From JBFXIE01 sp050176255 (GTDB lineage Bacteria > Pseudomonadota > Gammaproteobacteria > Burkholderiales > Burkholderiaceae_C), in assembly GCF_050176255.1 (NCBI RefSeq), contig NZ_JBFXIE010000001.1: DNA of 64,000 bases. One strand, written 5' to 3'. The translations under genes were made by a program, and so were the position numbers. Each line of letters begins with the position of its first letter. Within the stretch, counting starts at the first letter, position 1. Positions 24,951 through 33,001 of the stretch are shown one piece after another. A model generated the notes under the pieces. The model searched no databases, was not told where the DNA came from, and was given only the letters and a program-made list of their open reading frames with translations.

Positions 24951-25645
24951 GGCGCCTCCTGCGGGCGGCCGGGCTGGTCCCACGACGATGAGGCGCGCAG
25001 CAGCCGGTCCAGGTCGCGCTTGGCCTTGGCCGCGCCGGCGCGATCCAGCCGCGCGGGGAAGCGCATCATCCAGTGGCCCTGCGGATCCACGACGTACAGG
25101 TGGTCTTGCAGCACCTGGCCGGGCGCGGGCTGCAGCCAATCGGCCAGGGTGGCAGCATCCACACGGCGCACGGTGGCGCCTTGCAGGCCGGGGGTGATTT
25201 CCGCCGGGGGCGCGGCGCCATCGGGCACCAGCCAGACCCAGTCCAGGCGGTCTTTCTCGCGGCCCAGGCTTTCGCGCAGCTGGCGCTGCAGGTACAGGTG
25301 GTTGCGGCAGACCTCGTCGCAGGCGCCGGGCGCCACGCTGACCAGCAGCCACTGGCCGCGCAGCTCGCCCAGCCGGTGCGCCGTGCCGTCCAGCGCGGTG
25401 GCTGCTGCCTGCGCGGGCAGGGCACGCTGGGGCTCGATGAGCTCGCCAAAGTTGCGCCGTCCCTCGGGGCGGATCACGTAATAGGTGAAGTACGAGGCGA
25501 TCACCGGCGCCGCGCACACCAGCAGCAGGCCCAGCATTTGCCAGCGGCCGCTGCGCGAGCGCTGCAGCGCGGCGACTGCATCTTGCGCCTGGGGCAGGCT
25601 GTGCACAGTAAGGCCCAGCGGCTGCTGGCCGCCGGTTTCAAGCAT
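24947..25645 (-). CDS. SCO/thioredoxin-like membrane-anchored protein of the cox cluster
   Basis: This 232-residue protein has one N-terminal membrane anchor (WQMLGLLLVCAAPVIASYFTYYVI) and a periplasmic domain. The domain keeps an SCO-like layout: a CXXXC pair in GACDEVCRNHLYLQ and a distal histidine in LQDHLYVVDPQGHWMMRF, which aligns in pattern with the DHSAGSYVYDP of SCO1. The rest is diverged. It sits between SURF1 and ctaA, so a role in copper delivery or disulfide handling for the oxidase is a reasonable inference. The start is uncertain. ATG 25645 overlaps the SURF1 stop by eight bases, while ATG 25696 would overlap it by 59. Confidence 0.75.
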   Translation of the reverse strand: MLETGGQQPLGLTVHSLPQAQDAVAALQRSRSGRWQMLGLLLVCAAPVIASYFTYYVIRPEGRRNFGELIEPQRALPAQAAATALDGTAHRLGELRGQWLLVSVAPGACDEVCRNHLYLQRQLRESLGREKDRLDWVWLVPDGAAPPAEITPGLQGATVRRVDAATLADWLQPAPGQVLQDHLYVVDPQGHWMMRFPARLDRAGAAKAKRDLDRLLRASSSWDQPGRPQEAP

Positions 25646-26408
25646 CGCGCGGGCAGTCTGTGGGAGGTGAACGTCGGACGAATTGGAACCAGACATAGAG
25701 GATTGCCACCAGGCCGCAAAGCCCGAACCATTGGAATGCGTAGCCGTAATGCTTGTCCACGCCGCTGTCGATGGGCGCCCAGTCGCGCTGCAGCCCCTCG
25801 CTGGCGGCCCCCGTCTGCATGACGGTCAGGGGCGCAAGTGCCAGGCCGGTCTGGGCCGCATAGGAGGCCAGATCCAGATTCTGCCGGATGCGCGAAGACC
25901 CCTCGCCCGGGGCGGTAGGGGCAAATTCGTACAGCCGTGCGGGCGGCCCGGCCAGGCGGCCCTGCAGCTGCACCGTGCCGGCGGGCGTGGTGACGTCGGG
26001 CAGCTGGGTGCGGTCCAGAAAGTTGCGCGGCACCCAGCCGCGCTGCACCAGCACCACGCGGTTGCCGTTCGCCAGTCGCAGGGGTGTGAACACGAAGAAG
26101 CCGGGGCGCCCATTCATCTGCCGGTTGTCCAGAAACACCGTGGCGCCGGCCAGCCACTGGCCCTGCAGCAGCACGCGGCGGTGCAGCAGCTGGCCCGCAT
26201 CGGGCGCCTGATCCAGCGCCTGCTGCAGCTCTGCGCCCTGCAGCGGCGCACGGGCCTGGCGCTCGTCCATGGTGGCCTGCAGCGCCGTCTTGTGCGCGGC
26301 GCGCTGCAGCTGCCAGCGGCCCAGCGACGCGGTGGCGGCCATGGCCAGCAGCGCGGCCAGCGTGACCAGCCAGAAGCGCAAACCCCAGGCTTGCCTGGCG
26401 AAGCTCAT
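25638..26408 (-). CDS. SURF1-family cytochrome oxidase assembly protein
   Basis: This 256-residue protein has the SURF1 layout: a short N-terminus, a first membrane segment (FWLVTLAALLAMAATASLGRWQLQRA), a periplasmic domain and a C-terminal segment (YAFQWFGLCGLVAILYVWF). The motifs LGRWQLQRA, RPGFFVFTPL, VLVQRGWVPRN and HYGYAFQWF are diagnostic. SURF1 helps insert heme A into subunit I. The ATG at 26408 (MSFARQAWG) was chosen; the frame is open for 78 codons upstream, but that region is antisense to a real short gene. The start lies only 16 nt from the divergent DUF2909 gene. Confidence 0.93.
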   Translation of the reverse strand: MSFARQAWGLRFWLVTLAALLAMAATASLGRWQLQRAAHKTALQATMDERQARAPLQGAELQQALDQAPDAGQLLHRRVLLQGQWLAGATVFLDNRQMNGRPGFFVFTPLRLANGNRVVLVQRGWVPRNFLDRTQLPDVTTPAGTVQLQGRLAGPPARLYEFAPTAPGEGSSRIRQNLDLASYAAQTGLALAPLTVMQTGAASEGLQRDWAPIDSGVDKHYGYAFQWFGLCGLVAILYVWFQFVRRSPPTDCPRDA

Positions 26409-26424
26409 CGGGATAATGGAGCGC

Positions 26425-26649
26425 ATGAAAATTCTGGTGGCATTGGCGTTTCTCGCCATCATCGCAAGTCTGGGCTCGGCGCTGTTTTTCATGATGCGCG
26501 GCCCGGGTGATGACCCGCAACAAGGCAGGCGCATGGCCCGCGCGCTGGCGCTGCGCATGGGGCTGTCGATCGTGCTGTTTGCGTGCCTGCTGCTGGCCTG
26601 GAAGCTGGGGTACATCCAGCCGACCGGGCTGCCCACCACCACGCGCTAA
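26425..26649 (+). CDS. Small twin-membrane-segment protein, DUF2909-like
   Basis: This 74-residue protein has two hydrophobic segments (ILVALAFLAIIASLGSALFFM and LSIVLFACLLLAWKLGYI) joined by a short basic loop (QQGRRMARALALRMG). The pattern fits the small DUF2909 twin-transmembrane proteins found in betaproteobacterial cox clusters. It is on the plus strand while every gene around it is on the minus strand, so read-through transcription from coxC to SURF1 would be antisense to it. ATG 26425 has TGGAG close upstream; ATG 26416 is an alternative. Function unknown. Confidence 0.75.
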   Translation: MKILVALAFLAIIASLGSALFFMMRGPGDDPQQGRRMARALALRMGLSIVLFACLLLAWKLGYIQPTGLPTTTR

Positions 26650-26786
26650 TCCGCCACGGCACCAAACACATCAAAAATGTGAGCGCATGGCGCTTGCTGC
26701 GCAATGGCTAGAGGTCTTTTTCATCAAAACCACCCATCAGCCAGCGCAAGACTGGCGGGCGGCAGCTGCGCCGCCAAAAACGCCAT

Positions 26787-27668
26787 TCACAACCAATACA
26801 CCAGGACGTACAGCCCCAGCCAGACCACGTCCACAAAGTGCCAGTACCAGGCCGCGCCTTCAAAGCCAAAGTGGCGCTCTGGCGTGAAGTGGCCGTTTTG
26901 CAGGCGCAGCGTGATGAACAGCAGCATCAGCATGCCCACGAAGACGTGAAAGCCGTGAAAGCCCGTGAGCATGAAGAAGGTGGAACCGAACACGCCCGAG
27001 GTGAGCTTGAGATTCAGGTCGGTGTAGAGGTGAAAGTACTCGTAGCCCTGCACGCACAAAAAGACAAAGCCCAGCAGCACCGTGGCCCACATGAAGGCTA
27101 TGGTCTTGGCGCGCTGGCCCTCGCGCAGCGCATGGTGGGCAATGGTGAGCGTGACGCCGGACGTCAGCAGCAGCGCGGTGTTGATGGTGGGCAGCCAGAA
27201 CGGGCCCACGGTCTGGAACGGCTCCACGATGCCCGCCGGCGAGGCGGTCACCCCAGGCGCCATGCTGGGCCAGACGGCCTTGAAGTCAGGCCACAGCAGC
27301 GAATTGTCCAGGCTGCCCAGGGCCGGCACCGAATGCGCGCGCGCCCACCACAGCGCGGTGAAGAAGGCGCCGAAGAACATCACTTCGGAGAAGATGAACC
27401 AGCTCATGCTCCAGCGGTAGGAGATGTCGATCTTGCGGCCGTACAGACCGCCCTCGCTCTCGCGCGCGGCGTCACGAAACCACTGGTACAGCACGAACAG
27501 CCACCACGCCAGACCAAAGGCCAGCGCGTATTTGCCCCAGTCGTGGCCGTTGATCCACTGGCTGGCGCCCAGCATGACAAAGAACAGCCCCACCGCCGCC
27601 AGCACGGGGTGGCGCGACTCGGCAGGGACGTAGTAGTAAGGCGTGGTGCCCGGGGTGGGTGCGGTCAT
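26787..27668 (-). CDS. coxC: Cytochrome c oxidase subunit III
   Basis: This 293-residue membrane protein has seven hydrophobic segments. Family landmarks are WFRDAARESEGG, SWFIFSEVMFFGAFFTALWW (with the conserved glutamate) and TGFHGFHVFVGMLML near the end, finishing in WHFVDVVWLGLYVLVYWL. Subunit III stabilises the catalytic core and the proton-uptake path. It follows the DUF2970 gene and precedes SURF1 on the same strand. Confidence 0.96.
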   Translation of the reverse strand: MTAPTPGTTPYYYVPAESRHPVLAAVGLFFVMLGASQWINGHDWGKYALAFGLAWWLFVLYQWFRDAARESEGGLYGRKIDISYRWSMSWFIFSEVMFFGAFFTALWWARAHSVPALGSLDNSLLWPDFKAVWPSMAPGVTASPAGIVEPFQTVGPFWLPTINTALLLTSGVTLTIAHHALREGQRAKTIAFMWATVLLGFVFLCVQGYEYFHLYTDLNLKLTSGVFGSTFFMLTGFHGFHVFVGMLMLLFITLRLQNGHFTPERHFGFEGAAWYWHFVDVVWLGLYVLVYWL

Positions 27669-27737
27669 GTCAGCTCCTCGTTCTCAAAGTTCTCGGTTGT
27701 CTCGTCGTTGTTCTTGCAGGTCGCTTAGGACACTCTT

Positions 27738-27962
27738 TCAGACGACCCAATTGACCAGCGCCATCAGCGCCAGCACCAGCACAAAAATGGCCACCACCCC
27801 CACAAACAGGATGTGCACCAATTGCACCTTTTCCTGGTCTTGCTGGTACTGCGCCCCCTGGCGGACACCAAACATGGACCACGCCACGGCCAGCAGACTG
27901 CGCAGCAGCGAGCCCTTGCGCCGGGCCGGTGGCGGGCGGTTGTGCGGCGCGGGTGCGCTCAT
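27738..27962 (-). CDS. Small membrane protein, DUF2970-like
   Basis: This 74-residue protein has a basic N-terminal half (RPPPARRKGSLLRSLLAVAWSMFGVRQG) and one C-terminal membrane segment (LVHILFVGVVAIFVLVLALMALVNWVV). This is the DUF2970 layout found between ctaG and coxC in many betaproteobacteria. Its ATG overlaps the ctaG stop by four bases. An accessory role in oxidase assembly is inferred from position only. Confidence 0.82.
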   Translation of the reverse strand: MSAPAPHNRPPPARRKGSLLRSLLAVAWSMFGVRQGAQYQQDQEKVQLVHILFVGVVAIFVLVLALMALVNWVV

Positions 27963-28588
27963 GATCCCGCCTGCGCCGGATGGGCGATGGCCGCTGCGGG
28001 CACCGCGGCCGTGGACTGGGGCGCAGCAGGCGTCTTGCCGCCGACCTCGAAGAAGGTATAGGACAGCGTGATGGTGGTGACGTCCCTGGACAGGCGCGGG
28101 TCGATCACGAAGGCCACGGGCCATTGTTTCTTCTCGCCGGGCTCCAGCTGGTACTGGTTGAAGCAAAAGCACTCCAGCTTGGTGAAGTGCGCCGCAGCCT
28201 GGCGCGGCGCGTAGCTGGGGATGGCCTGCGCGGCCATGCGGCGATCCTGCACGTTCTGAAACTCGTACATCACCGTAGCCAGCTCGCCCGGATGCACCTG
28301 CACCGAGCGCTGCGCGGGCTTGAACTGCCAGGGGCCGCGCGCGTTGGCGTCAAACTCGACGGTGATCAGGCGGGTTTTGTCCACCTGGCTGTTGGCGGGC
28401 ACTTGTGCGTTGGGGCCGGCCGTGCCGTTGCCGGGCACCTGGCGCTCGGACAGCGACAGGATGTTGATGCCCGTCATCTCGCAGATGTGCTGGTAAATCG
28501 GGATCAGCACATAGCCGAAGGCGAACATGCCCACCGCCACCACGGCCAGCTTGCCCAGCATCTTCAGGTTGTCGCGATGCGCGCTCAT
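27959..28588 (-). CDS. ctaG: Cytochrome oxidase assembly protein CtaG/Cox11
   Basis: This 209-residue copper chaperone has one N-terminal membrane segment and a periplasmic immunoglobulin-like domain. The copper-binding motif is seen as LECFCFNQYQLEPGE, and the family signature NVQDRRMAAQAIPSYAP lies before it. It delivers copper to the CuB site of subunit I. It is coupled to the DUF2970 gene downstream and lies 16 nt after the 36-residue protein gene. Confidence 0.95.
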   Translation of the reverse strand: MSAHRDNLKMLGKLAVVAVGMFAFGYVLIPIYQHICEMTGINILSLSERQVPGNGTAGPNAQVPANSQVDKTRLITVEFDANARGPWQFKPAQRSVQVHPGELATVMYEFQNVQDRRMAAQAIPSYAPRQAAAHFTKLECFCFNQYQLEPGEKKQWPVAFVIDPRLSRDVTTITLSYTFFEVGGKTPAAPQSTAAVPAAAIAHPAQAGS

Positions 28589-28604
28589 GGTTCGGTCTTT
28601 ACGG

Positions 28605-28715
28605 TCAATGCAGCCAGGTGATCTTCACCATGAAGCCGATGAAGAACGCCGCTGCCACCGACGCAAGAATCAGCGCCATACGCAGGTTGGACTTTTTTTG
28701 CTCGGGCGTGGTCAT
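28605..28715 (-). CDS. 36-residue cytochrome oxidase small assembly-type protein
   Basis: I found this short gene by hand in the gap between ctaD and ctaG. It reads MTTPEQKKSNLRM, then a single membrane segment (ALILASVAAAFFIGFMV), then KITWLH and a stop. AAAGGT six nt before the ATG is a good ribosome-binding site. Gaps of this kind between ctaD and ctaG in betaproteobacteria usually hold a tiny single-pass protein of this form, thought to help oxidase assembly. That function is inferred from position. Confidence 0.8.
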   Translation of the reverse strand: MTTPEQKKSNLRMALILASVAAAFFIGFMVKITWLH

Positions 28716-28739
28716 GGCAACCTTTGTTTGCCGGCCCGG

Positions 28740-30374
28740 TCAGCCGATCACCCGCGTGGCGCTGGCGTCCAGCTTGGGTGGCACCTCGAAGGTGTGGAAC
28801 GGCGCGGGCGACGGCACTTCCCACTCCAGGCCCTCGGCGGCTTCCCAGGGTTTTTGCGGCGCCTTGGCACCTTGGCCGCGCATGGCCGGCAGCACGACGA
28901 ACACGAAGAAGTACACCTGCATCAGGCCAAAGCCCAGCGCGCCGATGGAGGCCACCGCGTTGAAGTCGGCAAACTGCATGGGGTAGTCGGCATAGCGACG
29001 CGGCATGCCCGCCAGGCCGAGGAAGTGCATGGGGAAAAAGGTGATGTTGAAGGTGATGAGCGAGCCCCAGAAATGGATGCGCCCGCGCGTCTCGGAATAC
29101 ATCACTCCGGTCCACTTCGGGCTCCAGTAGTAGTAGGCCGCGAACATCGAAAACAGCGAACCCGCCACCAGCACGTAGTGAAAGTGCGCCACCACGTAAT
29201 ACGTGTCTTGCAGCTGGATGTCGATGGGCGCCATGGCCAGGATGAGGCCGGTGAAGCCGCCCATGGTGAATACGAAGATGAAGCCCACCGCGAACAGCAT
29301 GGGCGTCTCGAAGGTCATGGAGCCGCGCCACATGGTGGCCACCCAGTTGAAGATCTTCACCGCTGTGGGCACCGAGATCAGCATGGTGGCGTACATGAAG
29401 AACAGCTGGCCCGTCACCGGCATGCCGGTGGTGAACATGTGGTGCGCCCAGACAATGAAGCTCAGGATGGCAATCGACGAGGTGGCATACACCATCGACG
29501 CGTAGCCGAACAGCTTTTTGCGGCTGAACGCCGGCACCACCTGGCTGACGATGCCAAAGGCCGGCAGGATCATGATGTACACCTCGGGGTGGCCGAAGAA
29601 CCAGAAGATGTGCTGGTACATCACCGGGTCGCCGCCGCCGGCGGGGTTGAAGAAGCTGGTGCCGAAGTGGCGGTCGGTCAGCGTCATGGTGATGGCGCCG
29701 GCCAGCACGGGCATGACGGCAATCAGCAGGTAGGCGGTGATCAGCCAGGTCCAGGCGAACATGGGCATCTTCATCAGCGTCATGCCCGGCGCGCGCATGT
29801 TCAGAATGGTGACGATGATGTTGATGGCGCCCATGATGGAGCTGGCGCCCATGATGTGCATGGCAAAAATGCCGGCGTCCATCGACGGGCCCATCTGCAG
29901 CGTCAGCGGCGCATACAACGTCCAGCCCGCGGCCGGCGCGCCGCCGGGCATGAAGAACGAGCCCACCAGCAGCAGCGCCGCGGGGATCAGCAGCCAGAAG
30001 CTGAAGTTGTTCATGCGCGCGAACGCCATGTCGGACGCGCCAATCTGCAGCGGGATCATCCAGTTGGCGAAGCCCACGAAGGCCGGCATGATGGCCCCGA
30101 ACACCATGATCAGCCCGTGCATGGTGGTGAGCTGGTTGAACAGCTCAGGGTTGACCAGCTGCAGCCCGGGCTGGAACAGCTCGGCGCGGATCAGCAGCGC
30201 CAGCACGCCGCCCACCATCAGCATGGTGAAGCTGAACAGCAGATACAGCGTGCCGATGTCCTTGTGGTTGGTGGCATAGACCCAGCGCCGCCAGCCGGTG
30301 GGGGCGTGGTGGTGCCCGCCGTGGCCGTGCGCGTGGCCGCCGGCTTGCCCGTGATTGTCCAGAACTGCGCTCAT
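28740..30374 (-). CDS. ctaD: Cytochrome c oxidase subunit I
   Basis: This 544-residue catalytic subunit has twelve membrane segments. The heme a / a3 / CuB ligands are seen in TTMHGLIMVFG, WFFGHPEVYIMILP (including the histidine-tyrosine pair), WAHHMFTTG and VAHFHYVLVAGS. A D-channel-type loop is present (NWMIPLQIGASDMAFARMNN). The N-terminus is histidine-rich (HAHGHGGHHHAP). GAGGAA about eight nt before the ATG at 30374 sets the start. It follows coxB with 33 nt between. Confidence 0.97.
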   Translation of the reverse strand: MSAVLDNHGQAGGHAHGHGGHHHAPTGWRRWVYATNHKDIGTLYLLFSFTMLMVGGVLALLIRAELFQPGLQLVNPELFNQLTTMHGLIMVFGAIMPAFVGFANWMIPLQIGASDMAFARMNNFSFWLLIPAALLLVGSFFMPGGAPAAGWTLYAPLTLQMGPSMDAGIFAMHIMGASSIMGAINIIVTILNMRAPGMTLMKMPMFAWTWLITAYLLIAVMPVLAGAITMTLTDRHFGTSFFNPAGGGDPVMYQHIFWFFGHPEVYIMILPAFGIVSQVVPAFSRKKLFGYASMVYATSSIAILSFIVWAHHMFTTGMPVTGQLFFMYATMLISVPTAVKIFNWVATMWRGSMTFETPMLFAVGFIFVFTMGGFTGLILAMAPIDIQLQDTYYVVAHFHYVLVAGSLFSMFAAYYYWSPKWTGVMYSETRGRIHFWGSLITFNITFFPMHFLGLAGMPRRYADYPMQFADFNAVASIGALGFGLMQVYFFVFVVLPAMRGQGAKAPQKPWEAAEGLEWEVPSPAPFHTFEVPPKLDASATRVIG

Positions 30375-30407
30375 GGTTCGATTCCTCAATGCGTTGGGCG
30401 GTGCGGC

Positions 30408-31577
30408 TTACTTGCCGCGCTGGGCCACGACTTCTGCGGGCTGCACCAGCTGGCCGGTCTTGTTGGACCAGGCGTTCTTGGTGTAGGTGGCCACGGCGGC
30501 CAGGTCGGTGTCGCTGAGCTGCGCCCAGGAGGGCATGGCGCCATTGGCCGCGCCCTTGAGCAGGATTTGCAGCTGCCTGGCGTGGTCGGCGTCGGTGACG
30601 ATGGCCGAGCCGTCCAGCGGCTTGATGGGCCCCGCCCCCTTGCCGCTGGCCTGGTGGCAGGCCGCGCAGTTGGCGGCATACACCTTTTCGCCGCGCGGCA
30701 GCAGCGCTTCCAGCGTCCAGACCTTGTTCGGGTCGTCCAGCAGGGCGGCGGCCTTCTTCTTTTCGGCGCCCACCCAGCGGGTGTATTCCTCGGCCGACAC
30801 CACCTTGACGTGGATAGGCATGTAGGCGTGCTCCTTGCCGCACAGCTCGGCGCACTGGCCGTAGTAGTCGCCCTCTTTTTCGGCGCGGAACCATGTGTCG
30901 CGCACAAAGCCGGGGATGGCGTCCTGCTTGATGCCGAAGGCCGGCACCATGAACGAGTGGATCACGTCGTTGGCCGTGGTGATCACGCGCACCTTCTTGC
31001 CCACGGGCACGACCAGGGGGTTGTCCACCTTCAGCAGGTAGTCGGCCGGCGCATTGGCCACGTTGCCGCTGTCGGACATGCGCCGGTGGCTGCTGTCCAG
31101 CGTGGAGATGTAGGCCAGCCCCTCGCCCTCGCCCGCCAGGTAGTCGTAGCCCCACTTCCACTGGTAGCCCGTCACCTTCACCGTCAGGTCTGCATTGGTG
31201 GTGTCTTTCTGCGCCACCAGCACCTTGGTGGCCGGCAGAGCCATGAGGATCACGATGATGAACGGAATCACCGTCCACACCACTTCGACGGTGACGGATT
31301 CATGGAAGTTGGCCGCCTGGGCGCCGCGCGACTTGCGGTGCTTCCAGATCGAATAGAACATCACCGCGAACACGCCGACGAAGATCACCGTGCAGATGAT
31401 GAGCATCATCCAGTGCAAAAAGTGCTGCTCCTGGGCAATCCTGGTGACGGGCGGGTGCAGGTTCAGCTGATTGACCGCGGGGCCGCCAGGCAGGTCTTGC
31501 ACGGCATGGGCCGCCGCGCCCACCCAGGCGCTGGCTGCCAACAGCAAAGAAGCCGGCTTGTTGCAAATGCTCTTCAT
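30408..31577 (-). CDS. coxB: Cytochrome c oxidase subunit II with fused cytochrome c domain (caa3-like)
   Basis: This 389-residue subunit has a signal sequence, two membrane segments, a cupredoxin domain with the CuA ligands (VIHSFMVPAFG and QCAELCGKEHAYM), and a C-terminal cytochrome c domain with one heme motif NCAACHQASG and a likely methionine ligand in NGAMPSWAQL. Subunit II accepts electrons from cytochrome c. The fused heme makes it a caa3-type subunit. The long frame upstream of the ATG at 31577 is not protein-like. It is the first gene of the cox operon. Confidence 0.95.
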   Translation of the reverse strand: MKSICNKPASLLLAASAWVGAAAHAVQDLPGGPAVNQLNLHPPVTRIAQEQHFLHWMMLIICTVIFVGVFAVMFYSIWKHRKSRGAQAANFHESVTVEVVWTVIPFIIVILMALPATKVLVAQKDTTNADLTVKVTGYQWKWGYDYLAGEGEGLAYISTLDSSHRRMSDSGNVANAPADYLLKVDNPLVVPVGKKVRVITTANDVIHSFMVPAFGIKQDAIPGFVRDTWFRAEKEGDYYGQCAELCGKEHAYMPIHVKVVSAEEYTRWVGAEKKKAAALLDDPNKVWTLEALLPRGEKVYAANCAACHQASGKGAGPIKPLDGSAIVTDADHARQLQILLKGAANGAMPSWAQLSDTDLAAVATYTKNAWSNKTGQLVQPAEVVAQRGK

Positions 31578-32027
31578 GTTTCTCACTTGGTTCTCAGCTC
31601 CAGTTGACCAATCCCCGGCATGCGCCCGCAGCGGGACGGGCAGCGCGCAAGGCCCCGCGGGTTGCACCAACCCGTGCTCTGCCATCAGTCCAGACCGCTT
31701 TGGCGCAGCCCGTTGTCTCCAACGATCCAGGGCCGTGCCACACGCGCATGCCCCCTCTCGACTTGTTTGAGCATGCCCAGCCCGCAACCGGGCCGCAATA
31801 CGCGTTAGCCCCGAGTAACAAAAGGCGGGAGTGACTTCAGCAAGATGCCCGGCAGCTACGCAGGCGCGAAAGGCCGCGGCCCATTGGCGCACGCCCGGCA
31901 GGCGCACAACGCCCTGCGCAACGCTGCGCAGACCAGGCAACCGGGGGGCAGCCATACAAAATTCTAGCCCGCATTGATCAACATCATTGATGCCGCAAAT
32001 GGCGCCATCATTGGCCCAGCGCCTTGT
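31578..32027. other. Long intergenic region upstream of the cox operon
   Basis: These 450 nt lie between the coxB start and the end of the BioC-like gene, both on the minus strand. They should hold the cox promoter and a long leader. I see an Fnr-like dyad at 31974-31987. Plus- and minus-strand open frames in the region look like random GC-rich frames. No strong promoter pair, terminator or repeat was found. Confidence 0.45.
31974..31987. promoter_or_regulatory. Fnr/Anr-like box upstream of the cox operon
   Basis: TTGAT-CAAC-ATCAT matches the Fnr consensus TTGAT-N4-ATCAA at nine of ten positions. It lies about 400 nt upstream of coxB. Fnr-type repression of an aerobic oxidase would make sense, but the distance to the start is large and the promoter itself was not located. 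Confidence 0.45.
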
Positions 32028-32936
32028 TCAGCGCCCTGTCGGGCGGCCCGCATGCAGCATGGCGCGCATGTCCTGCAGCGACACCGCGCTGGCCCCTTCC
32101 ACGCGCACGCGCGGCACGGGCTTGAAGGCGTGGCCGTAAATGATCTCGAAGGTCAGCGCCAGCTGGCCGCCCTGGTTGGCGTCGGCCAGGCGCTGCGCCA
32201 GCGCCTGCTCCAGCTGCCCGTACCAGTTGCGCCCGCGCAACGCCGCAAAGCGCTGCGGATGCAAATTGCGCCCCAGCTCGCGCAGCTCCTGCAGCAAACG
32301 CCGGGGCGTGGCGAAGGTGAGCGTGATGCGCTCCATGTCCATCACCGGCTCGGCAAACCCGGCGTGCACCAGCATGTCGCCCCAGTCGTGCATGTCGGTC
32401 ATGGCATGGCCGGGCACGGGCCAGCCCAGGTCGGCATACAGCGTGTGCAGCTCGCGCAGCGTGTCCGGGCCCAGGCAGGAAAACATCAGGTAACCATCGA
32501 CGGCCAGCGCGCGGTGCCACTGCGCGATCAGCGCTTGCGGGTCGGCGGCCATGTGCAGCGCCATGTTGGACCACAGCATCTGCACGCTGGCGTCTGCCGG
32601 CAGGCCAAAGCGCGGCGCCGCGCCCGACCAGCGCGCCGGGCTCCACCAGGGCCTGGCCAACCGCGCGCGCGCAGCCGCCTCGCCAGCGGGCGACGAGGTC
32701 TCGGCGACATGACTGGCGGCCTGCGCAAAGCGCTCACGCACCATCGCGTGGCCCTGCAGCCCGCCGCGCAGCGGATCCCAGTCGCACCAGGACGCAGGCG
32801 CCCGGACGATCCACTGCAGCCGCTCCTGCATGCGCCGCGCCACCTCCTCGTGCAGCCAGGGGGAGGCATCGGGCACCCGGGCGTGCCAGCGTGCGGCGGC
32901 AACCGGGTCAATAGTGGGCGGAAGGTGATCGGACAT
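32028..32936 (-). CDS. BioC-like S-adenosylmethionine methyltransferase
   Basis: This 302-residue protein matches the second half of BioC (malonyl-ACP O-methyltransferase, biotin synthesis): LWSNMALHMAADPQALIAQWHRALAVDGYLMFSCLGPDTLRELH has the post-motif pattern of the family. The usual glycine-rich SAM motif (DLGCGTG) is not recognisable; its place is taken by WCDWDPLRGGLQG. It may therefore bind the cofactor in an altered way or have another role. No other biotin genes are adjacent. It is divergent from comF with 65 nt between the starts. Confidence 0.7.
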   Translation of the reverse strand: MSDHLPPTIDPVAAARWHARVPDASPWLHEEVARRMQERLQWIVRAPASWCDWDPLRGGLQGHAMVRERFAQAASHVAETSSPAGEAAARARLARPWWSPARWSGAAPRFGLPADASVQMLWSNMALHMAADPQALIAQWHRALAVDGYLMFSCLGPDTLRELHTLYADLGWPVPGHAMTDMHDWGDMLVHAGFAEPVMDMERITLTFATPRRLLQELRELGRNLHPQRFAALRGRNWYGQLEQALAQRLADANQGGQLALTFEIIYGHAFKPVPRVRVEGASAVSLQDMRAMLHAGRPTGR

Positions 32937-33001
32937 GGCGTGCCGTAAGAGCGTGCTTGCGACGTAAACACGCTCGAAAAGGCCGCGAGTATATTGAGCC
33001 C

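Noticed and set aside
26672..26730. A possible further copy of the dispersed repeat downstream of the DUF2909-like gene
   Set aside because: Only scattered matches (AAAAATG, GCGCTTG, a terminal T-run) remain, too few to count it as a copy.
28527..31607. A 1026-codon open frame on the plus strand across the cox genes
   Set aside because: It is exactly antisense to ctaD, ctaG and coxB, which have clear domain motifs. It is His/Gly/Arg-rich with no recognisable domain. Long antisense frames are common at this GC content.
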